Positions 1-8,530 of a stretch of 64,000 bases of DNA are shown piece after piece (the stretch's first letter is position 1; the number at the start of each line of letters is the position of its first letter). This DNA is from Acidimicrobiaceae bacterium (GTDB taxonomy: Bacteria > Actinomycetota > Acidimicrobiia > Acidimicrobiales > RAAP-2), in the NCBI GenBank assembly GCA_003167415.1, contig PMTF01000024.1, positions 72,174 through 136,173 on the forward strand, read 5' to 3'. The translations under genes and the position numbers were made by a program. Below the pieces are notes generated by a model. The model worked only from the letters and a program-made list of their open reading frames with translations. It did no database searches and was not told the origin of the DNA.

Positions 1-906
1 CAACTTCCAGTAGCCGAACGCTTGATAGTAGGCGACGTGACTCAGGTCCAGTGACGAGTTTGACGCGTACGCCCCGAGGACCTCATCACGACTGGCGAAG
101 CCCTGGGCGGTGGTGGGCGCGACGCCGAGCAACGACACCGTCGGGTCCGACGGCTCAGCCCAGTAGACCATCAGGAGCCCGAGGTCGGCCATGGGATCGC
201 CCAACGTGCAGATCTCCCAGTCGAGGATGGCGCGCACGCGGCCGTTCTCGTCGAGGACCGTGTTGTCGAGGCGGTAGTCGCCGTGGACGACCGAAACGCG
301 CTGTTGGGAAGGGATCTGCGCGCTCAGTTCGGCGCCGACAGCTTCGATGAGACCTCCGTGATCGACGCCTTCGACGTGCATCTGTTCGTACTGAGTGGTC
401 CAGCGCCGCAGCTGACGCTCGATGTAGCCGTCGTGGCGAGCCAGTTCTCCAAGACCCGCGCTCTCGACGTCGACGTCGTGGAGCTGGGCCAGCGTCGCGG
501 CGAGGTGATCGCCGATGACGCCGCGGGTGGCCTCGTCGAAGGTCGCCTCGGCCTGGTCGCGGTCGCGCAGGATCGCGCCGTCCACGAACTCCATGACGTA
601 GAAAGGCCGTTCGTTGACTTCTTCGTCGACGCAGAGACCGAGCGGCTCGGCGACCGGGATCCCGAGCGGGTAGAGCGCTGAGATCACCGTGTGTTCGCGC
701 ACCATGTCGTGGGCCGTCGGGAGCACGTGACTGGTCGGCGGTCGACGTAATGCGAAGGCGTTTCCTTCGGCGTCGACCACGCGATACGTCAGATTTGAAC
801 GGCCGCCGGCGATGAGTTCAAACGAGAGTGGCGTGACGGCCTTCACGTGCTCGCTCATCCACGCCGAGACGTTTGCTTCGTCAATTCCGACGACGACACG
901 GTTCAT
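1..906 (-). CDS. APH-fold phosphotransferase, cut by left edge
   Basis: Reverse-strand frame open from an ATG at 906 to the window edge, so the C-terminus is missing (302 codons visible). The translation has the aminoglycoside-phosphotransferase/choline-kinase fold: the Brenner-type catalytic motif HGDYRLDN at about residues 208-215 and the metal-binding DWE at about 229-231. An N-terminal lobe carries SNLTYRV and the ALRRPP strand with the probable ATP-contacting residues. Members of this branch are often found near fatty-acid or acyl-CoA genes and act on small hydroxylated substrates; the substrate here is unknown. It is divergent from the thioredoxin gene, with 67 bases between. True antibiotic resistance is unlikely from context. 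Confidence 0.8.
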   Translation of the reverse strand, partial: MNRVVVGIDEANVSAWMSEHVKAVTPLSFELIAGGRSNLTYRVVDAEGNAFALRRPPTSHVLPTAHDMVREHTVISALYPLGIPVAEPLGLCVDEEVNERPFYVMEFVDGAILRDRDQAEATFDEATRGVIGDHLAATLAQLHDVDVESAGLGELARHDGYIERQLRRWTTQYEQMHVEGVDHGGLIEAVGAELSAQIPSQQRVSVVHGDYRLDNTVLDENGRVRAILDWEICTLGDPMADLGLLMVYWAEPSDPTVSLLGVAPTTAQGFASRDEVLGAYASNSSLDLSHVAYYQAFGYWKL

Positions 907-973
907 AAACGCCGAGGCTAACAGCGCTTTGTGACCCACTTATTCATCCGCACACACCGTTAGGCTGGCCGTC

Positions 974-1678
974 GTGACTGACGTAACCGACGCGACATTT
1001 GGAACCGCCGTTATGGAGCGTTCGATGACCGTACCGGTCGTCGTGGACCTCTGGGCCGAGTGGTGCGGGCCGTGCAAGACGCTCGGACCGATCATCGAGA
1101 AGGTCATTGGCGAGACCGGAGGTGCGGTGGAGCTCGCCAAGGTCGACGTCGACACCAACCCGGAGATCGCCCAGGCCTTCAACGTCCAATCGATTCCGGC
1201 GGTGTTCGCAATTCACGAAGGAAAGATCGTGGATTCCTTCGTCGGCGCGTTGCCGGAGTCGGCGGTACGAGAGTTCGTCGAGAAACTCGCCCCCGGTACG
1301 TCGAAAGTCGACCAGCTGGTTGACGTCGGCGACGAAGCGTCGCTTCGCGCCGCGCTCGAACTGGACGCGACGAACATCGACGCGGCGGTTGCGCTCGGTG
1401 ATCTCTTGCGTCGCGCCGACCGACTCGACGAGGCCGACGAGGTGCTCAAACCGTTCGAGAACGTCGTGGCCGCCAAGACCATCCTCGCTCGAATTCGCCT
1501 GCAACGAGGTGGTGTCTCGCTTGACGGTGATCTCGATCTCACGCTCGAGCACCTGTTGGAGCAGTCCTCCAGTGCGACCAGCGCCAAAGACTCGCTATTG
1601 GAGATTCTCGACGCCCTGGGACCCGGGGATCCGCGCTACGTGTCGTATCGGCGAAAACTCGCCAGTCGCCTCTACTAG
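974..1678 (+). CDS. Thioredoxin-domain protein with TPR-like tail (CnoX/YbbN type)
   Basis: 234 aa with a GTG start. The N-terminal 110 residues are a thioredoxin fold with an intact active site WAEWCGPCK (Cys31 and Cys34) and the cis-proline region SIPAV. The C-terminal half is helical and TPR-like (LDATNIDAAVALGDLLRRAD and following), as in the holdase/co-chaperone family CnoX/YbbN. Family members protect proteins from oxidative damage and hand them to chaperones. The intact CxxC suggests redox activity is retained, unlike E. coli CnoX, which has SxxC. The gene overlaps the next one by one base (TAG/GTG), so translation is probably coupled. It acts in the cytoplasm. Confidence 0.85.
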   Translation: MTDVTDATFGTAVMERSMTVPVVVDLWAEWCGPCKTLGPIIEKVIGETGGAVELAKVDVDTNPEIAQAFNVQSIPAVFAIHEGKIVDSFVGALPESAVREFVEKLAPGTSKVDQLVDVGDEASLRAALELDATNIDAAVALGDLLRRADRLDEADEVLKPFENVVAAKTILARIRLQRGGVSLDGDLDLTLEHLLEQSSSATSAKDSLLEILDALGPGDPRYVSYRRKLASRLY

Positions 1679-2541
1679 TGCGGGTCCATCAACCACCAGC
1701 GCCGATATCTCTCTCACTCGGTGCGACCACGTTCGATCTCACCTCGCGCGCGCTCGTCATGGGCATCCTCAATCGCACCCGCGACTCCTTTTACGAACCG
1801 GCCGCCACGTTCGATCTCGATACCCTCTTCGAGCGCGCTGACCGTCTCATCGACGAGGGGGCGGACCTCTTAGATATCGGCGGCGTGAAGGCCGGTCCCG
1901 GCGAAGAGGTCGACGAGGCCGAAGAACTCGAACGCGTCGTACCGGTCGTCACGGAACTCGTGCGTCGATTCGACGTCCCCATAAGTATTGACACGTGGCG
2001 CGCTGGGGTTGCCCAGGCGGCCTTCACCGAGGGCGCCTGCGTCGGTAACGACATCAGCGGCTTCGCCGATGACCAGTATCTCCCGGTCGCGGCCACAGCC
2101 GGTGCGGCCGTGGTCGCCACGCACATTCGCCTTCGACCACGCGTGGCCGACCCCACCCCGCACTACGACGACGTCACCGCAACCGTGGCCGATTTCCTGA
2201 CGGAGCGGCGTCAACGGGCCCTCGACGCCGGCGTGCACGAGGACCGCATCGTGGTCGATGCCGGACTGGATCTGGGAAAGACGGCCGCGCAATCGCTACA
2301 ACTTCTTCGCGACTCGGACCGACTGGCCGGACTCGGCGCGCCGCTCCTGCTCTCGGCGTCGAACAAGACGTTCCTGGGCGTGATGTTCGACCTGCCCGTG
2401 AACGATCGCCGCGAGCCGTCGCTGGCGGCGACGGCGCTCGGCATTGCGGCCGGTTGTCGTATCGTTCGGGTTCATGACGTCCAGGGAACGGTTCGAGTGC
2501 GCGACGTGATCGCGCGACTCGTCGAAGAAGGACGATCGTGA
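1678..2541 (+). CDS. Dihydropteroate synthase homologue, FolP2-like
   Basis: 287 aa TIM-barrel protein of the pterin-binding family, GTG start overlapping the preceding stop. The first signature reads MGILNRTRDSFYEP where bona fide DHPS usually has NVTPDSFSDGG. The second reads DIGGVKAGPG where the catalytic type has DVGGESTRPG. Both variants match the actinobacterial paralogue FolP2, which in Mycobacterium tuberculosis is reported to lack dihydropteroate synthase activity. SNKTFLG near residue 220 is also FolP2-like. The gene sits next to holA and not to folE/folB/folK, which supports the paralogue reading. Folate synthesis by this copy should not be assumed. Confidence 0.8.
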   Translation: MRVHQPPAPISLSLGATTFDLTSRALVMGILNRTRDSFYEPAATFDLDTLFERADRLIDEGADLLDIGGVKAGPGEEVDEAEELERVVPVVTELVRRFDVPISIDTWRAGVAQAAFTEGACVGNDISGFADDQYLPVAATAGAAVVATHIRLRPRVADPTPHYDDVTATVADFLTERRQRALDAGVHEDRIVVDAGLDLGKTAAQSLQLLRDSDRLAGLGAPLLLSASNKTFLGVMFDLPVNDRREPSLAATALGIAAGCRIVRVHDVQGTVRVRDVIARLVEEGRS

Positions 2542-3551
2542 ATTCGAGCGTGTGCGTCGTGGGAACGGACGCGACGATGGTCTACGACGCCGTGCACAAC
2601 GTCATCGCCGAGGCCCTAGGCGAACTCGACCCCTCCTTCGCGCTGCAGGACTTCACCGCGAAGGACGTGACCTCAGCCGGGGGAGAGCCGGTGACGCCGC
2701 TGGTGATGGAAGCTCTCAATACGCCGCCGTTTTTGGTCGAGCGACGCGTAGTGGTGGTGCGCGACGCTCAGTCGTTGCTCGCCGACGAGGTCGCCGACAT
2801 GCTGGCGTGGATGAACGATCCGGCGCCCGACGTGGTCCTGGTCCTGGCGGTCGTGGGCACCAAGGCCAACAAACTCGTGAAAGGCGCGGCCTCCGTGGTG
2901 GAGGTCAACGTCGGTTCGCGTACGGCTGACCGCGTGACCTTCGTGGAAGCCAAGGTGGCCGAGTACCGCGTCAGCGTTGATCACGAAACGGCGATCAAGA
3001 TCACCGACCGGCTGGGTGACGACGTGGCTCGGGTCGATGCCCTCGCGAGGACACTCCAGACGATCTACGGAACGTCGCCGCTCAACTTCGGCCACGTCGA
3101 GCCGTATCTGGGCGACGCGGGCGACGTCCCCGAGTGGGACCTGACGGACGCGATCGACGCCGGTGACGCCACCAAGGCCATCGTCGTCGCGCGTCGCATG
3201 CTGGATTCCAAGGGCCGCGCCGGTCTGCAGATCGTCAACATCCTCCAGCGGTACTACCTGCGGATGGCCAAGCTCGAGGGGAGCGGCGTTCGCTCGGGCG
3301 ACGAGGCGGGGGCGCTGCTCGGTATCAAAGGCTTTCCCGCGACCAAGGCGTGGCAGATGTCCCAGCGCCTGGGGACCGAGCGAATCGCGACGGCCGTGCA
3401 CTGGATCGCCGACGCCGACGTGGCTCTGAAGGGCGGCGTCAGTTACGGCGGCAAGGACCTCGACACCGACATGGACGTGACCGAACTGACGGTCATAGAG
3501 ATTCTGGTGGCGCGACTGGCCAAGATGACCCAAGGCGCCCGGCGCCGCTAG
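2538..3551 (+). CDS. holA: DNA polymerase III delta subunit
   Basis: 337 aa, GTG start overlapping the upstream stop by 4 bases. Delta opens the beta sliding clamp within the clamp-loader complex. The sequence shows the family pattern: an N-terminal AAA+-like domain without a functional Walker A, the segment MEALNTPPFLVERRVVVVRDAQ, the central EWDLTDAIDAGDATKAIVVARRML helices and a C-terminal collar domain ending in VIEILVARLAKM. Length fits actinobacterial HolA (about 320-340 aa). Immediately downstream and convergent is rpsT, an arrangement (holA next to rpsT) common in bacteria, which supports the call. Confidence 0.88.
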   Translation: MNSSVCVVGTDATMVYDAVHNVIAEALGELDPSFALQDFTAKDVTSAGGEPVTPLVMEALNTPPFLVERRVVVVRDAQSLLADEVADMLAWMNDPAPDVVLVLAVVGTKANKLVKGAASVVEVNVGSRTADRVTFVEAKVAEYRVSVDHETAIKITDRLGDDVARVDALARTLQTIYGTSPLNFGHVEPYLGDAGDVPEWDLTDAIDAGDATKAIVVARRMLDSKGRAGLQIVNILQRYYLRMAKLEGSGVRSGDEAGALLGIKGFPATKAWQMSQRLGTERIATAVHWIADADVALKGGVSYGGKDLDTDMDVTELTVIEILVARLAKMTQGARRR

Positions 3552-3567
3552 GCAGTTCCGCGAAGCG

Positions 3568-3831
3568 TTACGCGTTTTCCTTCAAGACCGCGATTCGCTT
3601 CATCAGCCCGCTCTTCTTGTTGGCGGCCTGGTTCTTGTGGATGATCTTCTTGGTGGCGGCCTTGTCGATGCGCTTGATGGCCATACGCAAGGCGGACTCT
3701 TCGTCCTCGGTGCCGACGGCCGCGACGGCGTTCTTCACGCGGGTGCGGACTTCGGACTTGACCTTCTTGTTGCGCTCGCGCGCGACCACGGTCTGCTTGT
3801 TGCGCTTGATCTGGCTCTTGATATTTGCCAC
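3568..3831 (-). CDS. rpsT: 30S ribosomal protein S20
   Basis: 87 aa, strongly basic. It starts MANIKSQIKRNKQ and contains KRIDKAATKKIIHKNQAANKKSGLMKRI, the diagnostic S20 signature. S20 binds 16S rRNA early in small-subunit assembly. It is on the strand opposite holA, convergent with only 16 bases between stops. It shares a 119-base divergent intergenic region with lepA, which should hold the promoters of both. The length is exactly that of the family. Confidence 0.97.
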   Translation of the reverse strand: MANIKSQIKRNKQTVVARERNKKVKSEVRTRVKNAVAAVGTEDEESALRMAIKRIDKAATKKIIHKNQAANKKSGLMKRIAVLKENA

Positions 3832-3950
3832 GAAATTCCTCGTTCTAGTGCGCGGACAATGCGTCCGACGGGCTTGTTAAGAATAGCAGGGCGACTCTGA
3901 CCGCCTTTAACGCAAAGGAATGGATCAGAACACAGGTAACCTGATGGACC

Positions 3951-5753
3951 GTGGCTGCTCCTTCAACGACCGTCGATTCCGCCAAAATCCGCACCATCAG
4001 CATCATCGCGCACATCGATCACGGCAAGTCGACGCTGTCGGACCGAATCCTGGAGATGACCGGCGCCGTCGACCCACGACTCATGCGCGCGCAGTACCTC
4101 GACTCCATGGACATCGAACGCGAGCGCGGCATCACCATCAAGGCCCAGAACGTCCGCGTCAACTACGAGGGCTACATCATTCAACTGATCGACACGCCCG
4201 GGCACGTCGATTTCGGCTACGAAGTGTCGCGATCGCTGGCCGCCTGTGAGGGGGCCGTACTCCTCGTCGATTCCAGCCAAGGGATTCAGGCCCAGACCCT
4301 GGCCAACTGCTACCAGGCGATCGAACACAATTTGGAGATCATCGCAGTCCTCAACAAGATCGACCTGCCGGCCGCCGACCCCGAACGCTGCATCGAAGAG
4401 TTGGAGCGGGTCCTCGGGCTACCGGGCGACCAGATCTTGCAGATCTCGGCGAAGACCGGCGAAGGTGTGCCCGAGTTGCTTCGCGCGGTCATCGAGCGGA
4501 TCCCGGCGCCGAAGGGTGACCCCGACGCCAAATTGCAAGCGCTGATCTTTGACTCCTACTACGACCAGTACCGCGGTGTGATCAGCTCGATTCGCATCGT
4601 CGACGGGACACTGCGCAGCGACGCGCGCGTGCGCATGCTGCAGGCCGGTGAGAACCACGAGATCGAAGAGATCGGGATTCGCACCCCGGACATGATTCGG
4701 GTTAGCCAACTCGGCCCCGGCGAGGTCGGCTACATCGTGGCCGGCATCAAAGACGTCGGCGGCGCCCGCTCGGGTGAGACGATCACTGAGACGGCGAGAC
4801 CCGCGGCGCCGTTGGGCGGTTACCTGGATCCCAAGCCCATGGTCTTTTGCGGTATCTACCCGATTGACGGCGACGACCTGCCCGACCTGCGCGACGCGCT
4901 CGACAAGCTGAAACTGAACGACGCCTCCATCACCTTCGAGCCGGAGTCCTCGAAAGCGCTGGGCTTCGGTTTCCGCTGCGGATTCTTGGGCCTCTTGCAC
5001 ATGGAGATTGTCCGCGAGCGCTTGGACCGCGAGTTCGACCTCGGGATCATCGCGACGGCGCCGTCGGTCGTCTACCGCGCCTTTCTCACTGACGGCACCG
5101 AGTTACTCGTTGACAATCCGACGGAACTGCCCGACCTCAGTCGACTGGATCACATCGACGAGCCGATGCTGGCCATCACGATCCTGACGCCCTCGGAGTA
5201 CCTCGGAGCCGTGATGGACCTCGCGCAGAGTCGACGGGGCGAGATGGTGAAGATGGACTACATGTCGACCGACCGGGTCGAACTGCGCTACTCCATCCCG
5301 CTCGCCGAAGTCATCATCGACTTCTTCGACGCGTTGAAGAGCCGCACCAAGGGTTACGCCAGTCTCGATTACGAGCCGAGTGGGTACATCACCTCCCAAC
5401 TCGTACGCGTCGACCTGTTGATCAACCACGAACCGGTCGACGCCTTCTCCACGATCGTGCACAAGTCCAACGCCGACTATTACGGACGCAGGATGGCGGA
5501 GCGTCTCAAAGAGCTCATTCCGCGCCAGATGTTCGACGTGCCAATCCAGGCCGCCGTTGGAGGCCGCATAATCAGTCGCGAGACCGTGAAGGCTCGTCGC
5601 AAGGACGTGCTGGCCAAGTGTTACGGCGGAGATATCACCCGAAAAAGAAAGCTCCTCGAGAAACAAAAAGAAGGTAAAAAGCGAATGAAAAGTCTCGGTC
5701 GTGTAGAAGTTCCTCAGGAGGCTTTCGTCGCCGCGTTGAAGCTAGAGGACTGA
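3951..5753 (+). CDS. lepA: Elongation factor 4 (LepA), ribosomal back-translocase
   Basis: 600 aa with GTG start. G-domain motifs are all visible: AHIDHGKST (residues 20-28), [12 protein letters not shown] and NKID. EF-G-like domains III and V follow, then the LepA-specific C-terminal domain ending [18 protein letters not shown]. LepA is a translational GTPase acting on stalled or misassembled ribosomes, and also in 30S biogenesis. The length is standard. In many actinobacteria lepA lies between rpsT and hemW/hrcA, as here with a short insertion of two extra genes before hrcA. Confidence 0.97.
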   Translation: MAAPSTTVDSAKIRTISIIAHIDHGKSTLSDRILEMTGAVDPRLMRAQYLDSMDIERERGITIKAQNVRVNYEGYIIQLIDTPGHVDFGYEVSRSLAACEGAVLLVDSSQGIQAQTLANCYQAIEHNLEIIAVLNKIDLPAADPERCIEELERVLGLPGDQILQISAKTGEGVPELLRAVIERIPAPKGDPDAKLQALIFDSYYDQYRGVISSIRIVDGTLRSDARVRMLQAGENHEIEEIGIRTPDMIRVSQLGPGEVGYIVAGIKDVGGARSGETITETARPAAPLGGYLDPKPMVFCGIYPIDGDDLPDLRDALDKLKLNDASITFEPESSKALGFGFRCGFLGLLHMEIVRERLDREFDLGIIATAPSVVYRAFLTDGTELLVDNPTELPDLSRLDHIDEPMLAITILTPSEYLGAVMDLAQSRRGEMVKMDYMSTDRVELRYSIPLAEVIIDFFDALKSRTKGYASLDYEPSGYITSQLVRVDLLINHEPVDAFSTIVHKSNADYYGRRMAERLKELIPRQMFDVPIQAAVGGRIISRETVKARRKDVLAKCYGGDITRKRKLLEKQKEGKKRMKSLGRVEVPQEAFVAALKLED

Positions 5754-5791
5754 GAAGTTCATTACCAACTGGATACCAGCGAGGAAAACGT

Positions 5792-6697
5792 GTGAAGACA
5801 TGTGAATGCCAGGCGGTCAGCGGAGAAGACGCTATCTACTGCGCCTCTTGTGGCAGGCGGTTGGCAGAGACTGACCGTGCTGACACCGCACCATCTCAGG
5901 TCGAGAGAGTTGAATTGATCACGGCGAATCCGGTCCCACAAAAACGAATCGTTGTCATCATTGCGAGCTTCATCGTGATTGCCTTGGTCGTCGCTATTGG
6001 CCTCACGTATTTGCTGAGAAATGTTCACATCGAGATTTCTTCCAACAATCTTGTTTCGGTACAGCTGCCATTGAACATATGCACGACGTCCGTGGGAGTC
6101 TCCAGCGACACTCCGGCAAACTTGCCGGCGACTGTCCAGGTTGACATCGCCAAGGGATTTTCCACCCAACTTGCTTTTTATTCCGATAATGAAGGTGTGA
6201 TCGAGGTATTGGCACCCTCTGGATGGACCTGTACGGCGGTCATTGGTGCCGACGGTTCCAGTTCAGTCACGGTGTCCCCAGCGGGTCAATCCGACGTGTC
6301 GAGCGGAGCGCTCACTCCTGGCTCTACGGCCGAGGAAATCCACGCCTCACAAACGAGCGCTTGCGTTGGTTGTCGTGAATCTCTGGCGTGCCCCTTGTTC
6401 GTCAATGCAGCGAACGATTACCGGCACGCATTTCAGAAAGCCTGTCCGTCTCGCCGACCAACTTCGGAGCTGGTAACCAAGATCAATGGACACATCGTGA
6501 AAATTGAGGATCCACCAGGGGTTAACGGAGATGCCGATCCTTCCGGTGGCGCGTATCCCGCCATGGGTGTGATGACCTATTTCGATGACCTCAATAGTGA
6601 CGGCAGTTGGACTGAGACGTGCGTACTTTCACCGACGGACACGTCCGTGTGCAGGGCGATAATCGGGAACTTCAATTCACGATATGGGAGTCGCTGA
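5792..6697 (+). CDS. Zinc-ribbon membrane-anchored protein of unknown function
   Basis: 301 aa with GTG start behind a GAGGAAA ribosome-binding site. The N-terminus has a zinc-ribbon-like CxC...CxxC set (Cys4, Cys6, Cys17, Cys20). A single hydrophobic segment at about 52-75 follows, then a Cys-rich extracytoplasmic domain with at least eight cysteines, including CVGCRESLAC. This N-terminal zinc ribbon plus one TM plus extracytoplasmic domain layout is common in actinobacteria, but I do not recognise the outer domain. Codon use is less GC-rich than its neighbours, so it may be a lineage-specific insertion between lepA and hrcA. Confidence 0.6.
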   Translation: MKTCECQAVSGEDAIYCASCGRRLAETDRADTAPSQVERVELITANPVPQKRIVVIIASFIVIALVVAIGLTYLLRNVHIEISSNNLVSVQLPLNICTTSVGVSSDTPANLPATVQVDIAKGFSTQLAFYSDNEGVIEVLAPSGWTCTAVIGADGSSSVTVSPAGQSDVSSGALTPGSTAEEIHASQTSACVGCRESLACPLFVNAANDYRHAFQKACPSRRPTSELVTKINGHIVKIEDPPGVNGDADPSGGAYPAMGVMTYFDDLNSDGSWTETCVLSPTDTSVCRAIIGNFNSRYGSR

Positions 6698-6886
6698 AAG
6701 CAGCATGGATGAAGGATTTCAATCAAGACTCCTGGGTTACTCCCCAAAACGATACCTAGCGAAGGTCCACAAGTTGCCTTCGCGATCGTGGACGCTGTAG
6801 CCACGCTGCATCCGATCGGGGGTCGAGTGAGGTTCTCCCGTTACGTTCGCACCCTTCGCCTTAGAACGTTCGTGAAGTTAGAAGCG

Positions 6887-7408
6887 TTAGTAGCCGGTGG
6901 TTCCGTCGACCAACTCACGGAGAATGTCGGCGTGCCCGCAGTGTCGCGCGTACTCCTCGATCACGTGGAGATATATCCAACGAAGATCAACCGGTTCGCG
7001 ACCGGCACCCGGTTGCTTCACGAACTCTTCTAGTTCGTGACCACGGGCGAGTCCGTCAGAAGTCTCGCACGCCCTGTTGAAGTTGGCGACGACTTCGTCG
7101 AGCGTCGTGCTGTCGAGTTCCGTCCATTCGACCTCACGGTCATTCGGACGTTTGTAGTACTCCACGACGTCATTTCCGGCGAAACGCACGTCGAACCAGA
7201 CCTGCTCGACGAACGTCATGTGTCGCACCATGCCCAGAAGCGACATCGTCGAACTCTCGACCGGACGCTGACAGAGTTCCCCGAAGGAGAGCCCCGAACA
7301 TTTCTTTATCAATGTTGCACGATAGAAGGCGAGCCACGACTCCAATTGCTCGCGTTCGCCGCCGGACAACAGGGGTTTGGGTCGTTCAAAGTTGGGTATT
7401 TCGTCCAT
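6887..7408 (-). CDS. DinB-like / DUF664 putative thiol-dependent transferase
   Basis: 173 aa four-helix DinB/DUF664 protein. The metal-site histidines are visible in MVRHMTFVEQVWFD and in HVIEEYARHCGHAD, which carries the usual last two ligands. Relatives in actinobacteria include mycothiol-dependent transferases and hydrolases that bind a divalent metal; the actual substrate is unknown. The gene is divergent from hrcA, and its start lies 31 bases from the CIRCE element, so HrcA could also affect it. The 189 bases on its 3' side up to 6698 hold no gene that I can support. Confidence 0.75.
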   Translation of the reverse strand: MDEIPNFERPKPLLSGGEREQLESWLAFYRATLIKKCSGLSFGELCQRPVESSTMSLLGMVRHMTFVEQVWFDVRFAGNDVVEYYKRPNDREVEWTELDSTTLDEVVANFNRACETSDGLARGHELEEFVKQPGAGREPVDLRWIYLHVIEEYARHCGHADILRELVDGTTGY

Positions 7409-7439
7409 GAAGCGACGATACCCAGCCAGCGCATCGTCG

Positions 7440-7466
7440 TTAGCACTCGGTAGAATTGACTGCTAA
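7440..7466 (+). promoter_or_regulatory. CIRCE operator upstream of hrcA
   Basis: Left half TTAGCACTC (7440-7448), spacer of nine bases, right half GACTGCTAA (7458-7466). The consensus is TTAGCACTC-N9-GAGTGCTAA, so only one base differs. The spacer contains TAGAAT, a plausible -10 box, so HrcA bound here would block the promoter. A Shine-Dalgarno AAGGAG (7468-7473) and the hrcA ATG (7478) follow directly. This predicts autoregulation of hrcA-dnaJ by heat. Confidence 0.9.
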
Positions 7467-7477
7467 CAAGGAGAGGC

Positions 7478-8530
7478 ATGGCCCGTCGCGTAGTGCGCAA
7501 ACCCACCAAGGTGCTGATGGACCTGGACGCCCGCAAGGCCACGATCCTCAAGGCGGTGGTCGTCGAGCACATCGACACGGCCCAACCAGTCGGCTCCTCG
7601 GCGGTCGCGGCCAGCGCCGACCTCGACGTCTCCTCGGCAACCGTGCGATCTGAGATGGTCGCCCTCGAGCGCGAGGGCTACCTCGCCCAGCCCCACACCT
7701 CGGCCGGTCGGATCCCGACCGACAAGGGCTATCGCTACTTCGTGGACCACCTGCAGTCCGGGGTCCTCGGCGCGGTCCAGCAACAACAGGTCAAGGAGTT
7801 CTTCGCCAGCGTGCGCGGCGAGGTCGAGGAAGTCCTCGAACAGACGTCCACATTGCTCAGCCAGATGACGAGCTACACCTCGGTCGTGGTGGGGGCCTCT
7901 CACGCGCACGCCACGATCTTGAGCGTGCAGTTGGTCAATCTCGACGCGCACCATCACTTGCTCGTCACTGTGTTCTCCGACGGATCGGTCGTCAAGCACA
8001 GCCTCACGCCCAGTTATGCCGCGACGCCCAAGGAAGTGATGGAGGCATCGCGTCAACTCAACGCGTTGCTCATTAATACGTCACTCGCGACTCGAGTCCA
8101 GGTGCCGTCGCGCCGCGACCACGAAGCCGACCTGGTGCGAGAAGCCGTAAGTATCCTGCACGCCCAACAGCCGGTCATGGAAGGCGAGCAGGTCTTCATC
8201 GGTGGCTCGTCTCGGGTGGCCGAGGTCTTCGACGGCGTCGAGACCGTGCGACAGGTGCTGGCCATCTTGGAACAGGAACTACTGGTCGTGAGCCTGGTCC
8301 AGGACATCCTCGACCAGGGTCTCTCGGTCGCCATCGGATCCGAGCACGGCTTCGAACCGTTGGCAACCTGTGCGCTCATCGTCGCGCCGGTCACCATTGA
8401 CGGAGTCCCGGCCGGCGCCGTCGGACTGCTCGGACCGACGCGCATGAAGTACCGCGAGGCCATGGCCGCGGCCGAAGTCGTCTCGGCGCGTCTCTCGCGC
8501 CATTTCGCCGGAGCCGATGACCGTGGCTAA
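7478..8530 (+). CDS. hrcA: Heat-inducible transcription repressor HrcA
   Basis: 350 aa. The N-terminal winged helix shows RKATILKAVVVEHIDTAQPVGS and SSATVRSEMVALEREGYL. It is followed by the HrcA-specific phrase PHTSAGRIPTDKGYRYFVD, and the C-terminus ends VGLLGPTRMKYREAMAAAEVVS. HrcA represses class I heat-shock operons through CIRCE, and a near-perfect CIRCE lies just upstream, so the pair is self-consistent. It overlaps dnaJ by 14 bases. No groEL, grpE or dnaK is in the window. Confidence 0.97.
   Translation: MARRVVRKPTKVLMDLDARKATILKAVVVEHIDTAQPVGSSAVAASADLDVSSATVRSEMVALEREGYLAQPHTSAGRIPTDKGYRYFVDHLQSGVLGAVQQQQVKEFFASVRGEVEEVLEQTSTLLSQMTSYTSVVVGASHAHATILSVQLVNLDAHHHLLVTVFSDGSVVKHSLTPSYAATPKEVMEASRQLNALLINTSLATRVQVPSRRDHEADLVREAVSILHAQQPVMEGEQVFIGGSSRVAEVFDGVETVRQVLAILEQELLVVSLVQDILDQGLSVAIGSEHGFEPLATCALIVAPVTIDGVPAGAVGLLGPTRMKYREAMAAAEVVSARLSRHFAGADDRG

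Noticed and set aside
1-906. Aminoglycoside resistance gene at the left edge
   Set aside because: It has the APH fold, but the sequence and context resemble the broad metabolic phosphotransferase family, not a resistance cassette.
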